Of a DNA stretch of 64,000 nucleotides, positions 32,473 to 39,740 are shown in pieces. The notes under the pieces were generated by a model that was not told the DNA's origin, searched no databases, and saw nothing but the letters and a program-made list of their open reading frames with translations. The translations under genes and the position numbers were made by a program. Every line of letters begins with the position of its first letter. Within the stretch, counting starts at the first letter, position 1. Location: positions 62,001-126,000 of the forward strand of contig JAVBON010000003.1 of assembly GCA_031550525.1 (NCBI GenBank), in the 5' to 3' direction. Source of the DNA: WRHT01 sp031550525. GTDB lineage: Bacteria > Desulfobacterota > Desulfovibrionia > Desulfovibrionales > Desulfovibrionaceae.

Positions 32473-32544
32473 TTTCTTAAAATCTGGCGGAGAGGCGGAG
32501 ATTTGAACTCCGGATACCCTTATGAGGTATACTCCCTTAGCAGG
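32473..32544 (-). repeat. attR: 72 bp direct repeat inside tRNA-Ser
   Basis: Identical to 21763-21834. Here it is continuous with the tRNA 5' half, so the functional gene is at this end and the element carries the replacement 3' part. Confidence 0.92.
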
Positions 32545-32575
32545 GGAGCGCCTTCGGCCGCTCGGCCACCTCTCC
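32485..32575 (-). tRNA. tRNA-Ser (anticodon GCU)
   Basis: 91 bases including encoded CCA. The acceptor GGAGAGG pairs with CCTCTCC; the anticodon stem-loop reads CTCCC-CTGCTAA-GGGAG, giving anticodon GCT; the long variable arm (TATACC..GGTATC) is that of a class II serine tRNA; the T arm is CGGAG-TTCAAAT-CTCCG. It is the integration site of the mobile element. Confidence 0.97.
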
Positions 32576-32883
32576 ATGCGTTATTAACGCAAGACTGGCT
32601 TTATAGTTCAGCCCGGCAGGTTATGTCAAGTGCCTGCGGCATAGGTTTTTTGCTTTGGGGGCGTTTTTTCGAGTGCGCGCGGCAAGGCTGTTTCAGAGTG
32701 ATGATTTTAATAGCGCTATTTTTGGCTGCTCCCCGGCAACTCACTGTTTGCGCGCATTTATGGAATTTATGCCATATCATCCTATTATATTGCGCATTAT
32801 TTTGCTTAAAAATTGCCTTTTGACACTGGACGATAAAAAAATGTGTTTTATTGTATCTTGCAGAAAAGAAAGAGGCGGCGTTT

Positions 32884-32914
32884 AAGCCGCAGTAAATATT
32901 GCTGCGGCTTTTTT
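32884..32914 (+). terminator. Hairpin with U-tract just upstream of dnaK
   Basis: AAGCCGCAG / CTGCGGCTT, 9 bp stem followed by a T-run, 28 bp before the dnaK start. Either it ends upstream transcription or it attenuates dnaK. Confidence 0.65.
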
Positions 32915-32941
32915 ACAGCCGCGGTTCAGGAGGAAGTTTTT

Positions 32942-34843
32942 ATGGGCAAGATTATAGGCATAGATTTGGGTACCACCAACTCCTGCGTCTTCGTTATGGA
33001 GGGCAAGGAACCCAAGAATATTCCCAACCCCGAGGGGGGGCGCACCACACCGTCAGTTGTGGGCTTTACCGACAAAGATCGTCTTGTGGGCGACATTGCC
33101 AAACGCCAGGCTGTTACCAACCCTGTGCGCACCGTGTTCGCCATAAAACGTCTTATCGGGCGCAAGGCTGACGCGCCGGAAGTAAAACGCTGGGCCGAGC
33201 ACAGCCCCTACAAAATCGTCCCCGGCAAAAACGGCGAAGCGGCTGTTGAAATTGAAGGCCGCGAATATTCCGCTTCGGAAATTTCCGCCATGATTCTGGG
33301 CAAGCTCAAGGCCGATGCCGAGGCTTACCTTGGCGAAACCGTTACCGAAGCCGTTATTACCGTGCCGGCCTACTTTAACGACTCGCAGCGCCAGTCCACC
33401 AAAGACGCGGGCCGCATAGCCGGTTTGGATGTAAAACGCATAATTAACGAGCCCACTGCCGCTTCTCTGGCCTATGGCTTTGACCGCAAGGCCGACGAGA
33501 AGATAGCCGTGTTCGACCTTGGCGGCGGCACTTTTGATATTTCCATTCTTGAGGTTGGCGATAACGTTGTGGAAGTGCGCGCCACCAACGGCGATACTTT
33601 CCTTGGCGGCGAAGACTTTGACCAGCGCGTAATCAACTGGCTGGTTGAAGAATTCAAGAAAGAGCAGGGTATAGATCTGGCCAAAGACCGTATGGCTTTG
33701 CAGCGCCTTAAAGAGGCCGCTGAAAAGGCCAAGAAGGACCTTTCCAACTCCATGGAGGCGGAAATAAACCTGCCCTTTATTACCGCCGACCAGAACGGCC
33801 CCAAACATCTTATGTACAAGCTCTCCCGCGCCAAGCTGGAAAGCCTTGTGGCCGACCTGGTAAAACGCACCATTGAGCCTTGCAAAAAGGCCCTGGCTGA
33901 CGCAGGCCTTAACGCCAACCAGATAGACGAAGTAGTGCTGGTGGGCGGCATGACCCGTATGCCGCTGGTGCAGAAGACCGTGCAGGAGTTTTTCGGCAAA
34001 GAGCCCAACCGCTCCGTTAACCCTGACGAAGTGGTGGCCATGGGCGCCGCAATTCAGGGCGGCATTCTGGCCGGCGACGTGAAAGACGTGCTGCTGCTGG
34101 ACGTAACCCCGCTTTCCCTTGGTATTGAAACCTTGGGCGGCGTTATGACCAAGCTAATCGACCGCAACACCACCATACCCACGCGCAAGAGCCAGGTATT
34201 TACCACCGCAGCGGACAATCAGCCATCCGTGTCCATTCACGTGTTGCAGGGCGAGCGCCCCATGGCCGGCGACAACATGACCCTGGGCCGCTTTGAGCTT
34301 ACGGGCATTCCTCCGGCCCCGCGCGGCATACCGCAGATTGAGGTGTTCTTCGACATAGACGCCAACGGCATAGTTAACGTGGGCGCAAAAGACCTTGGCA
34401 CCGGCAAGGAACAGACCATACGCATTACCGCCTCCTCCGGCATGGCCGAGGAAGATATTCAGCGTCTGGTCAAAGAAGCCGAGTCCCATGCCGATGAAGA
34501 CAAGAAAAAGCAGGAACTCATTGAAGCCCGCAACCAGGCCGACACCCTTATCTACACCACGGAAAAATCCCTGGCCGATTTGGGTGGCAAGGTGGACGCG
34601 GCTCTGCGCGGCGACATTGAAGCCAAGGTCAGCAGCCTCAAGGGCGTGATGGATGGCGACGATGTGGCCAGACTGCGCGGCGCCATGGACGACCTTTCCA
34701 AGTCTTCGCACAAACTGGCCGAGCAGCTTTACGCCCAAAAGGCGCAGGGTGGACCTGAGGCCGCAACTGATGCCGGAAGTGCCGGTTCCGCCAAAAATCA
34801 GGGCGATGATGTGGTGGACGCCGACTTTACGGAAGTTAAATAA
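32942..34843 (+). CDS. dnaK: Molecular chaperone DnaK (Hsp70)
   Basis: 633 residues from the ATG with AGGAGG upstream. The ATPase domain begins GKIIGIDLGTTNSCV and has IINEPTAASLAYG and FDLGGGTFDISIL; the substrate domain has the linker DVLLLDVTPLSLGIETLGG, and the C-terminus has the glutamine-free tail ending DVVDADFTEVK with the typical D/E-rich end. It binds unfolded proteins in an ATP cycle with DnaJ and GrpE. Neither grpE nor dnaJ is adjacent, and no CIRCE element (HrcA site) is seen. A TTGACA box (32820-32825) lies upstream but lacks a good -10. Confidence 0.97.
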   Translation: MGKIIGIDLGTTNSCVFVMEGKEPKNIPNPEGGRTTPSVVGFTDKDRLVGDIAKRQAVTNPVRTVFAIKRLIGRKADAPEVKRWAEHSPYKIVPGKNGEAAVEIEGREYSASEISAMILGKLKADAEAYLGETVTEAVITVPAYFNDSQRQSTKDAGRIAGLDVKRIINEPTAASLAYGFDRKADEKIAVFDLGGGTFDISILEVGDNVVEVRATNGDTFLGGEDFDQRVINWLVEEFKKEQGIDLAKDRMALQRLKEAAEKAKKDLSNSMEAEINLPFITADQNGPKHLMYKLSRAKLESLVADLVKRTIEPCKKALADAGLNANQIDEVVLVGGMTRMPLVQKTVQEFFGKEPNRSVNPDEVVAMGAAIQGGILAGDVKDVLLLDVTPLSLGIETLGGVMTKLIDRNTTIPTRKSQVFTTAADNQPSVSIHVLQGERPMAGDNMTLGRFELTGIPPAPRGIPQIEVFFDIDANGIVNVGAKDLGTGKEQTIRITASSGMAEEDIQRLVKEAESHADEDKKKQELIEARNQADTLIYTTEKSLADLGGKVDAALRGDIEAKVSSLKGVMDGDDVARLRGAMDDLSKSSHKLAEQLYAQKAQGGPEAATDAGSAGSAKNQGDDVVDADFTEVK

Positions 34844-34855
34844 CCAGACTGACGC

Positions 34856-34919
34856 AAAGCGTCTCAAATAACAAAGAGGGCGGTTTAAAAACCGCCCTCT
34901 TTGTTATTTGAGACGCTTT
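34856..34919. terminator. 31 bp perfect inverted repeat between dnaK and hndD
   Basis: 34856-34886 and 34889-34919 are fully complementary with an AA loop. The stem includes CAAAGAGGGCGGTTT / AAACCGCCCTCTTTG with A/T-rich flanks, so it can terminate both convergent transcripts. It is unusually long and perfect. Confidence 0.85.
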
Positions 34920-35028
34920 ATATAAAGCCAGCCCAAAGGGGCTGAGCGCGGCCCGCGCCAAATAAGCCCGGAGACAGCACCATGCCGCGTTATTGCCTTT
35001 TTCTCCAATTTTGCCGTCGTACCACAAG

Positions 35029-35060
35029 TAAAAAGAGCGGGTTTTAAACCGCTCTTTTTA
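35029..35060. terminator. Second bidirectional terminator between dnaK and hndD
   Basis: TAAAAAGAGCGG / CCGCTCTTTTTA, 12 bp stem with an 8-base loop. Confidence 0.85.
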
Positions 35061-35071
35061 TTGGAGGACAT

Positions 35072-35126
35072 AACGGCAAACAAGGGCAGCGGCACTATGC
35101 TGGCAGGTGTGGCTGCCCTTGCCGTT
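35072..35126 (-). terminator. Stem-loop at the hndD 3' end
   Basis: AACGGCAA(acaa)GGGCAGC (35072-35090) pairs with GCTGCCCTTGCCGTT (35112-35126), with a 4-base bulge. It overlaps the last codons of hndD. Confidence 0.5.
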
Positions 35127-36861
35127 ACATTTTACGGCGCTTTACATACTTTGTGTGCAACAGTTTATGGGCCAGATGGCTGTTTGGCTCGCCCAAAAAC
35201 TCCGCGTACAGTTTTTTGATGAAGGGGTTTTCGTGCGACTTGCGCATGGTTTTGCTCTGATCTTCGTTAAACAGAGCATCCATGCGTTTTTGCAGTATAT
35301 CAAAGTTTCCATGGTGGTATGGCTGGCCGCCGCCGTCTATGCAGCCGCCGGGGCAGGCCATAATTTCTATGGCATGGTACTGGCTTTTGCCGGAGCGTAT
35401 GTCTTCCAGCAATTTTCTGGCGTTGCCCAGCCCGCTGGCCACCGCCACCTTAACCTGCAAGTCGCCTATGGGCACGGTGGCCTCTTTTATGCCTGTAAAA
35501 CCGCGCAATCCCTCAAAGTCGACTTTTTCAAGGGTTTGGCCGGTCATAAACTCATAGGCCGTGCGCAGGGCCGCTTCCAGCACGCCGCCGCTGGCTCCGA
35601 ATATATCGGCCGCGCCGGTGGATTCGCCCATGGGAGAGTCAAACTGCCCGCGCGGCAGCGACATAAAGCTTATGCCGGCCTCACGAATCATTTTTACCAG
35701 CTCGCGGGTGCTGAGCACCAGATCCACCTCCTGAATACCGTCCATATTCAGTTCGGCGCGTCCCGCCTCGTACTTTTTAGCCAGGCAGGGCATAATGGAA
35801 ACCACCACCATCTTTTTTGGGTCCACCCCCAGTTGTTCCGCCAGATAGCTTTTGGCTATGGCCCCGAACATCTGCTGCGGCGACTTGCAGGTTGACGGAA
35901 TATCCAGCATGTCACTGAACTGATGCTCAAAGAACTTTACCCAGCCGGGGCAGCAACTGGTAAGTATGGGGAGCTTGCCGCCGTTTTTAACGCGGCCGAT
36001 AAGCTCCGTGGCTTCTTCCATAATGGTGAGGTCGGCGGCGAAGTTGGTATCGAATACTTTGTCAAATCCCAGCATGCGCAGGGCCGAGACCATTTTACCC
36101 GTGGCCGCAACGCCCGGCGGCATGCCAAAGGGCTCGCCCAAGGCGGCGCGCACGGCGGGGGCGGTTTGCACCACCACGTATTTATCGGGGTCGGAGAGCA
36201 CATCCCACAGCCTGGCGACGTTGCTTACTTCTGAAAGCGCGCCGGTTGGGCACACGGCCACGCACTGGCCGCAGGAGACGCAGGTCGTTTCCACAAGGGG
36301 CATATCAAAGGCCGTGCCCACGGTTGTGTTGAAGCCTCGGTTAACGCCTGAAAGGGCGTTAACAGTTTGCACTTCGTTGCACATGGTTTCACAGCGGCGG
36401 CAGAGCACGCATTTGTTCATGTCGCGCGTAATGGCCGGGCTGGAATGGTCTATTTTGTGCTGGGCCATTTTGCCTGTGTACTTGATCTCTTGAATACCCA
36501 GCTCGGCAGCCAGTGACTGCAACTCGCAATCGGTGCTTTTTGAGCAGATCAGGCAGTTTTTTGGGTGGTTGGAGAGTATAAGCTCAACTACAGATCTGCG
36601 CGCCTGAATGGTGCGCGGGGTATGGGTTTTTACCTCCATGCCCGGCGCGGCGGGGGTGGAACAGGCCGGGGCCAAGGCGCGGCGGCCTGCAAGCTCTACC
36701 ATGCACACGCGGCAGGTAGCGGTTTTGTTAACCATTTTCAGGTTGTGCAAATCAAGGTGGCAGAGGGTTGGTATATGAATATCCAGTTTTTTGGCGGCAT
36801 CAAGTATGGTAGCGCCCTCCGGCACTTCCACCTGTTTTCCGTTTATGCTCAGGCTAATCAT
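35125..36861 (-). CDS. hndD: [FeFe] hydrogenase catalytic subunit HndD
   Basis: 578 residues from the ATG at 36861 (AGGAGA upstream). The N-terminal plant-type [2Fe-2S] domain has C34, C50, C53, C67; a His/Cys-ligated [4Fe-4S] site (HPKNCLICSKSTDC) and two [4Fe-4S] motifs (CVLCRRCETMC, CVSCGQCVAVC) follow. The H-cluster domain has TSCCPGWVKF, MPCLAKKYE and MACPGGCIDGGGQP, the three signatures of active [FeFe] hydrogenases, and the small-subunit-like tail ends KLLHTKYVKRRKM. It oxidises or evolves H2 in the cytosol as part of HndABCD. It lies 2 bp after hndC. Confidence 0.95.
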   Translation of the reverse strand: MISLSINGKQVEVPEGATILDAAKKLDIHIPTLCHLDLHNLKMVNKTATCRVCMVELAGRRALAPACSTPAAPGMEVKTHTPRTIQARRSVVELILSNHPKNCLICSKSTDCELQSLAAELGIQEIKYTGKMAQHKIDHSSPAITRDMNKCVLCRRCETMCNEVQTVNALSGVNRGFNTTVGTAFDMPLVETTCVSCGQCVAVCPTGALSEVSNVARLWDVLSDPDKYVVVQTAPAVRAALGEPFGMPPGVAATGKMVSALRMLGFDKVFDTNFAADLTIMEEATELIGRVKNGGKLPILTSCCPGWVKFFEHQFSDMLDIPSTCKSPQQMFGAIAKSYLAEQLGVDPKKMVVVSIMPCLAKKYEAGRAELNMDGIQEVDLVLSTRELVKMIREAGISFMSLPRGQFDSPMGESTGAADIFGASGGVLEAALRTAYEFMTGQTLEKVDFEGLRGFTGIKEATVPIGDLQVKVAVASGLGNARKLLEDIRSGKSQYHAIEIMACPGGCIDGGGQPYHHGNFDILQKRMDALFNEDQSKTMRKSHENPFIKKLYAEFLGEPNSHLAHKLLHTKYVKRRKM

Positions 36862-36863
36862 GG

Positions 36864-38744
36864 CTATCTCCTGATAATGGCTTTGGTGGGGCAGGCGGCC
36901 GCGCAAGCGCCGCACTTTATGCACTTGGCGGCGTCAATAACGTGAAGTTGCTTGCGCTCGCCGCTTATGCACTGCACGGGGCACCCCTTGGCGCATTTGC
37001 CGCAGCCTATGCAGGCGTCGGTAATGAAAAACTCCAGCAGATCCTGGCAAACTCCGGCTGGGCAGCGTTTTTCCTCAACATGCGCGTTATATTCGTCGGC
37101 AAAAAAGCGCATGGTGCTCAAAACAGGGTTGGGGGCGGTTTGGCCAAGCCCGCACAAGGCTGTATCTTGAATAACGCGGCCCAGACTGGCTATTTTTTCC
37201 AGATGCGCCGGAGTGGCGCGGCCTTCGGCTATATCGGCCAGCAGCTCGTGCAGGCGTTTGGTGCCAACGCGGCAGGGCGTGCATTTGCCGCAGGATTCTT
37301 CCATGGTGAACTCCAGATAGAACTTGGCGATGTTCACCATGCAGTTGTCTTCATCCATTACGATCATGCCGCCGGAACCCATCATGGAGCCGATGGAGGA
37401 GAGGGACTCGTAATCGATTTTAATATCCATGTCCTTTTCGCAAATACAGCCGCCGGAAGGCCCACCGGTCTGCACCGCCTTGAATTTTTTGCCGTTCTTT
37501 ATGCCGCCGCCTATTTCATAAATAATTTCGCGCAGTGATATGCCCATGGGCACTTCCACCAGGCCCACGTTATTTATTTTGCCGGCCAAGGCAAACACCT
37601 TGGTGCCCTTGGATTTTTCCGAGCCTATGCCAGCAAACCAGGCCGCGCCGCGCCGGATTATTTTGGGCACGTTGGAGAGAGTTTCGACGTTATTTATGAT
37701 GGTGGGCTTGCCCCACAAGCCTTTTTGGGCAGGGAAGGGCGGCTTGGATGTAGGCTCGCCGCGCCCGCCTTCAATGGAACGCAGAAGGGCTGTTTCTTCG
37801 CCGCACACAAAAGCGCCAGCGCCATACTTGAGCTCGAGCTCAAAGTTGAAGCCGGAGCCCAGAATGTTCTGGCCCAAGAGCCCAGACGCCTTGGCTTGAT
37901 CCAGCGCCTTTTGCAGGCGGGCTATGGCCAGGGGGTATTCGGCGCGAATGTACACATAACCCTGGTCCGAGCCAAAGGCGTAAGCGGCTATGAGCATGCC
38001 TTCAATAATGCTGTGCGGGTCGCCTTCAAGAATGGAGCGGTCCATGAACGCGCCGGGGTCGCCTTCGTCCGCGTTGCAGACCATGTATTTTTTACCGGCA
38101 GGCTGCTCTGCGGCGGTTTTCCATTTTACGCCGGTTGGGAAGCCGCCGCCCCCTCTGCCGCGCAGGCCTGAGGCTATAACCTCCTGCACCACTTCTTGCG
38201 GTTTCATTTTTTGGAGGCAGCGGGCAATGGCCTGGTAGCCGTCCGCCGCTATATATTCCTCAATCATTTCCGGGTTAATTAAACCGCAGTTTTCCAGCGC
38301 TATGCGCAGTTGTTTTTTGTAAAAATTTATGTCGTGCTGTTTTTCGAGATAAGTGCCGGGGCGGGCCGGGTCTTCGTACAGCAGGCGGCGCACTATGTTG
38401 CCGTTTAAAAGGTGGCTTTGCACTATTTCCTTGGCGTCTTCCGGGCTTACCTCGGTGTAGAAGACGTCGTCGGGAAACACTTTTACAATGGGGCCTTTTT
38501 CGCAAAAGCCAAAACAGCCGGTAATCTGGGCCGAGGCTTTGCCTTCCAGCCCGGCGGCCTTTATTTCGGCTTGCAGGTTTTTAAGCAAATCCTGGCTTTT
38601 GGAGGACTGGCAGCCGGTGCCGCCGCAAATTAAAAGCTCGCGCCGCTCCGCGCCCTCATGCGCGGCTTCCTGCCGCAAGGCCAAGAGTGGCTTGTACTGC
38701 GCTTGAGCCGCGGCAAGGTCGTTATAACTGGCAAGTTTTTTCAT
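36864..38744 (-). CDS. hndC: NuoF-like flavin subunit HndC with fused HndB-like thioredoxin [2Fe-2S] domain
   Basis: 626 residues. The N-terminal ~130 are a thioredoxin-like [2Fe-2S] domain (ICGGTGCQSSKS and GCFGFCEKGP cysteines) that is a separate gene, hndB, in some Desulfovibrio. The NuoF part has GLRGRGGGGFPTGVKW, NADEGDPGAFMDRSILEGDPH (FMN/NAD binding; split) and the ESCGKCTPCRVG iron-sulfur motif. Two C-terminal ferredoxin clusters (CIGCGKCAKGCP, CIKCGACAAACP) complete it. It carries electrons between NAD(P)H and the hydrogenase and probably ferredoxin. It starts 6 bp after hndA's stop. Confidence 0.93.
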   Translation of the reverse strand: MKKLASYNDLAAAQAQYKPLLALRQEAAHEGAERRELLICGGTGCQSSKSQDLLKNLQAEIKAAGLEGKASAQITGCFGFCEKGPIVKVFPDDVFYTEVSPEDAKEIVQSHLLNGNIVRRLLYEDPARPGTYLEKQHDINFYKKQLRIALENCGLINPEMIEEYIAADGYQAIARCLQKMKPQEVVQEVIASGLRGRGGGGFPTGVKWKTAAEQPAGKKYMVCNADEGDPGAFMDRSILEGDPHSIIEGMLIAAYAFGSDQGYVYIRAEYPLAIARLQKALDQAKASGLLGQNILGSGFNFELELKYGAGAFVCGEETALLRSIEGGRGEPTSKPPFPAQKGLWGKPTIINNVETLSNVPKIIRRGAAWFAGIGSEKSKGTKVFALAGKINNVGLVEVPMGISLREIIYEIGGGIKNGKKFKAVQTGGPSGGCICEKDMDIKIDYESLSSIGSMMGSGGMIVMDEDNCMVNIAKFYLEFTMEESCGKCTPCRVGTKRLHELLADIAEGRATPAHLEKIASLGRVIQDTALCGLGQTAPNPVLSTMRFFADEYNAHVEEKRCPAGVCQDLLEFFITDACIGCGKCAKGCPVQCISGERKQLHVIDAAKCIKCGACAAACPTKAIIRR

Positions 38745-38750
38745 GGCCGT

Positions 38751-39230
38751 TTACTCCCGGTGGTTCTCAATAATTCCGGCTATGTCGCCGGGCTCGGCTT
38801 TTCCGTAAACTTCGTCGTTAACCAGCACTACCGGGGCCAGGCCGCAGGCGCCCACGCAACGCAGCGCTTCAAGGCTGTATTGGTGGTCTTGTGAGGTTTC
38901 ACCCATTTTTATGCCCAGCCGCGCTTCCAGCTCGCGCGCTATTTTTTCGGAGCCGCGCACAAAGCAAGCCGTGCCCATGCATACTTTTACCTGATAGCGG
39001 CCCTTGGGCTCGGTTGTGAAGAAGGAGTAAAAACTGATTACGCCGTGAATTTTGGATACAGGCACATCCAGCTTTTCGCTGATAAAAAACACCACGTCTC
39101 TGGGCAAATACCCAAAAATACGCTGGGCCTCGTACAGTACTTTGATTAGCGAGGATTCATCCATGGCGGAAGAGCGGATGAACTCTTCCAGTTTTTTGAA
39201 ACCGGCTTCTGGTAAGGCATTGTGCGCCAT
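38751..39230 (-). CDS. hndA: NuoE-like [2Fe-2S] subunit HndA
   Basis: 159 residues, NuoE-like. The four cluster cysteines are visible as CMGTACFVRG (two) and CVGACGLAPV (two). KIHGVISFYSFFTTEPKGRYQVKVC is the typical middle. It transfers electrons within the HndABCD complex, a cytosolic NAD(P)-linked hydrogenase reported to be electron-bifurcating in Desulfovibrio fructosovorans. First gene of the operon. A CRP/FNR-family-like palindrome lies 58-77 bp upstream. Confidence 0.93.
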   Translation of the reverse strand: MAHNALPEAGFKKLEEFIRSSAMDESSLIKVLYEAQRIFGYLPRDVVFFISEKLDVPVSKIHGVISFYSFFTTEPKGRYQVKVCMGTACFVRGSEKIARELEARLGIKMGETSQDHQYSLEALRCVGACGLAPVVLVNDEVYGKAEPGDIAGIIENHRE

Positions 39231-39287
39231 ACGGGAACCTCCACAGTTCTCTGCAAAAAGTGCAATAATGTTTTTGGGGATGGGGCT

Positions 39288-39307
39288 ATTGTGACATTTT
39301 TCACTAT
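39288..39307. promoter_or_regulatory. CRP/FNR-family (HcpR-like) palindrome upstream of hndA
   Basis: ATTGTGA-CATTTT-TCACTAT, a 7-6-7 inverted repeat with one mismatch, close to TTGTGA-N6-TCACAA. A TATAAT box on the minus strand (39331-39326) would put transcription start upstream of it, so binding would most simply repress. Confidence 0.55.
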
Positions 39308-39374
39308 GCTAACCTGTAGCAGGCGATTATAAAAAGCTCAAGATAATAAAATACAGATCAATAAATATAATATG

Positions 39375-39398
39375 TTATCAGATGATAATTCTTATCAT
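39375..39398. promoter_or_regulatory. Fur-like operator (three TTATCA/TGATAA hexamers)
   Basis: TTATCA (39375-39380), TGATAA (39383-39388) and TTATCA (39392-39397); ATGATAA-TTC-TTATCAT is a perfect 17 bp palindrome. It lies 145-168 bp upstream of hndA and 343 bp before the U32 peptidase, in the 510 bp gap 39231-39740. Iron control of an iron-rich hydrogenase is plausible. Confidence 0.5.
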
Positions 39399-39740
39399 TT
39401 TTGTCGGGTATCCATTTTCACTGGGTTATGCAGCCCAGTGCGCTTACCATAAACAGCTTGCAGGGTAGTTTCATATGGAGACCGCCAATATGTTAATAGC
39501 GGCAGGATTTGTAACTTGCGCCATCTTGGTATGTTGCTGTTATAATTAGCAAGCGCAGGGAATACTGAAATAAAATCTCATATTACTTTTTACTGTTAAA
39601 GCCACAATTGTCCAGTCATATATGAAATTGACGAAATAAGCGGTTTATATGCCGCGTAACCATGGCGTTTTACTATTCTCGCATAATATGGCATGAGGGC
39701 CTTACATTTTTAACAGTTGCGGCCATGCCGCAGGATTTTT

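Larger units (their letters stand above)
21763..32544. mobile_element. tRNA-Ser-integrated mobile element, about 10.8 kb
   Basis: Bounded by perfect 72 bp direct repeats, with the intact tRNA-Ser at the right end. It encodes a tyrosine integrase, an excisionase-like HTH protein, an HUH replication initiator, XRE and WYL regulators, and seven or more cargo genes. Each inner end carries paired GTATGCA motifs (21940-21946/21952-21958 and 32378-32384/32390-32396), which are candidate recombinase-binding sites. No conjugation machinery is present, so it is either a mobilisable/satellite element or relies on a helper. The flanks of the element (22-25.9 and 31.3-32.4 kb) are clearly richer in A+T than the host genes. 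Confidence 0.88.

Noticed and set aside
34154..34867. Antisense frame within dnaK (237 codons)
   Set aside because: It mirrors the conserved dnaK coding strand and has no own ribosome-binding site or recognisable product.
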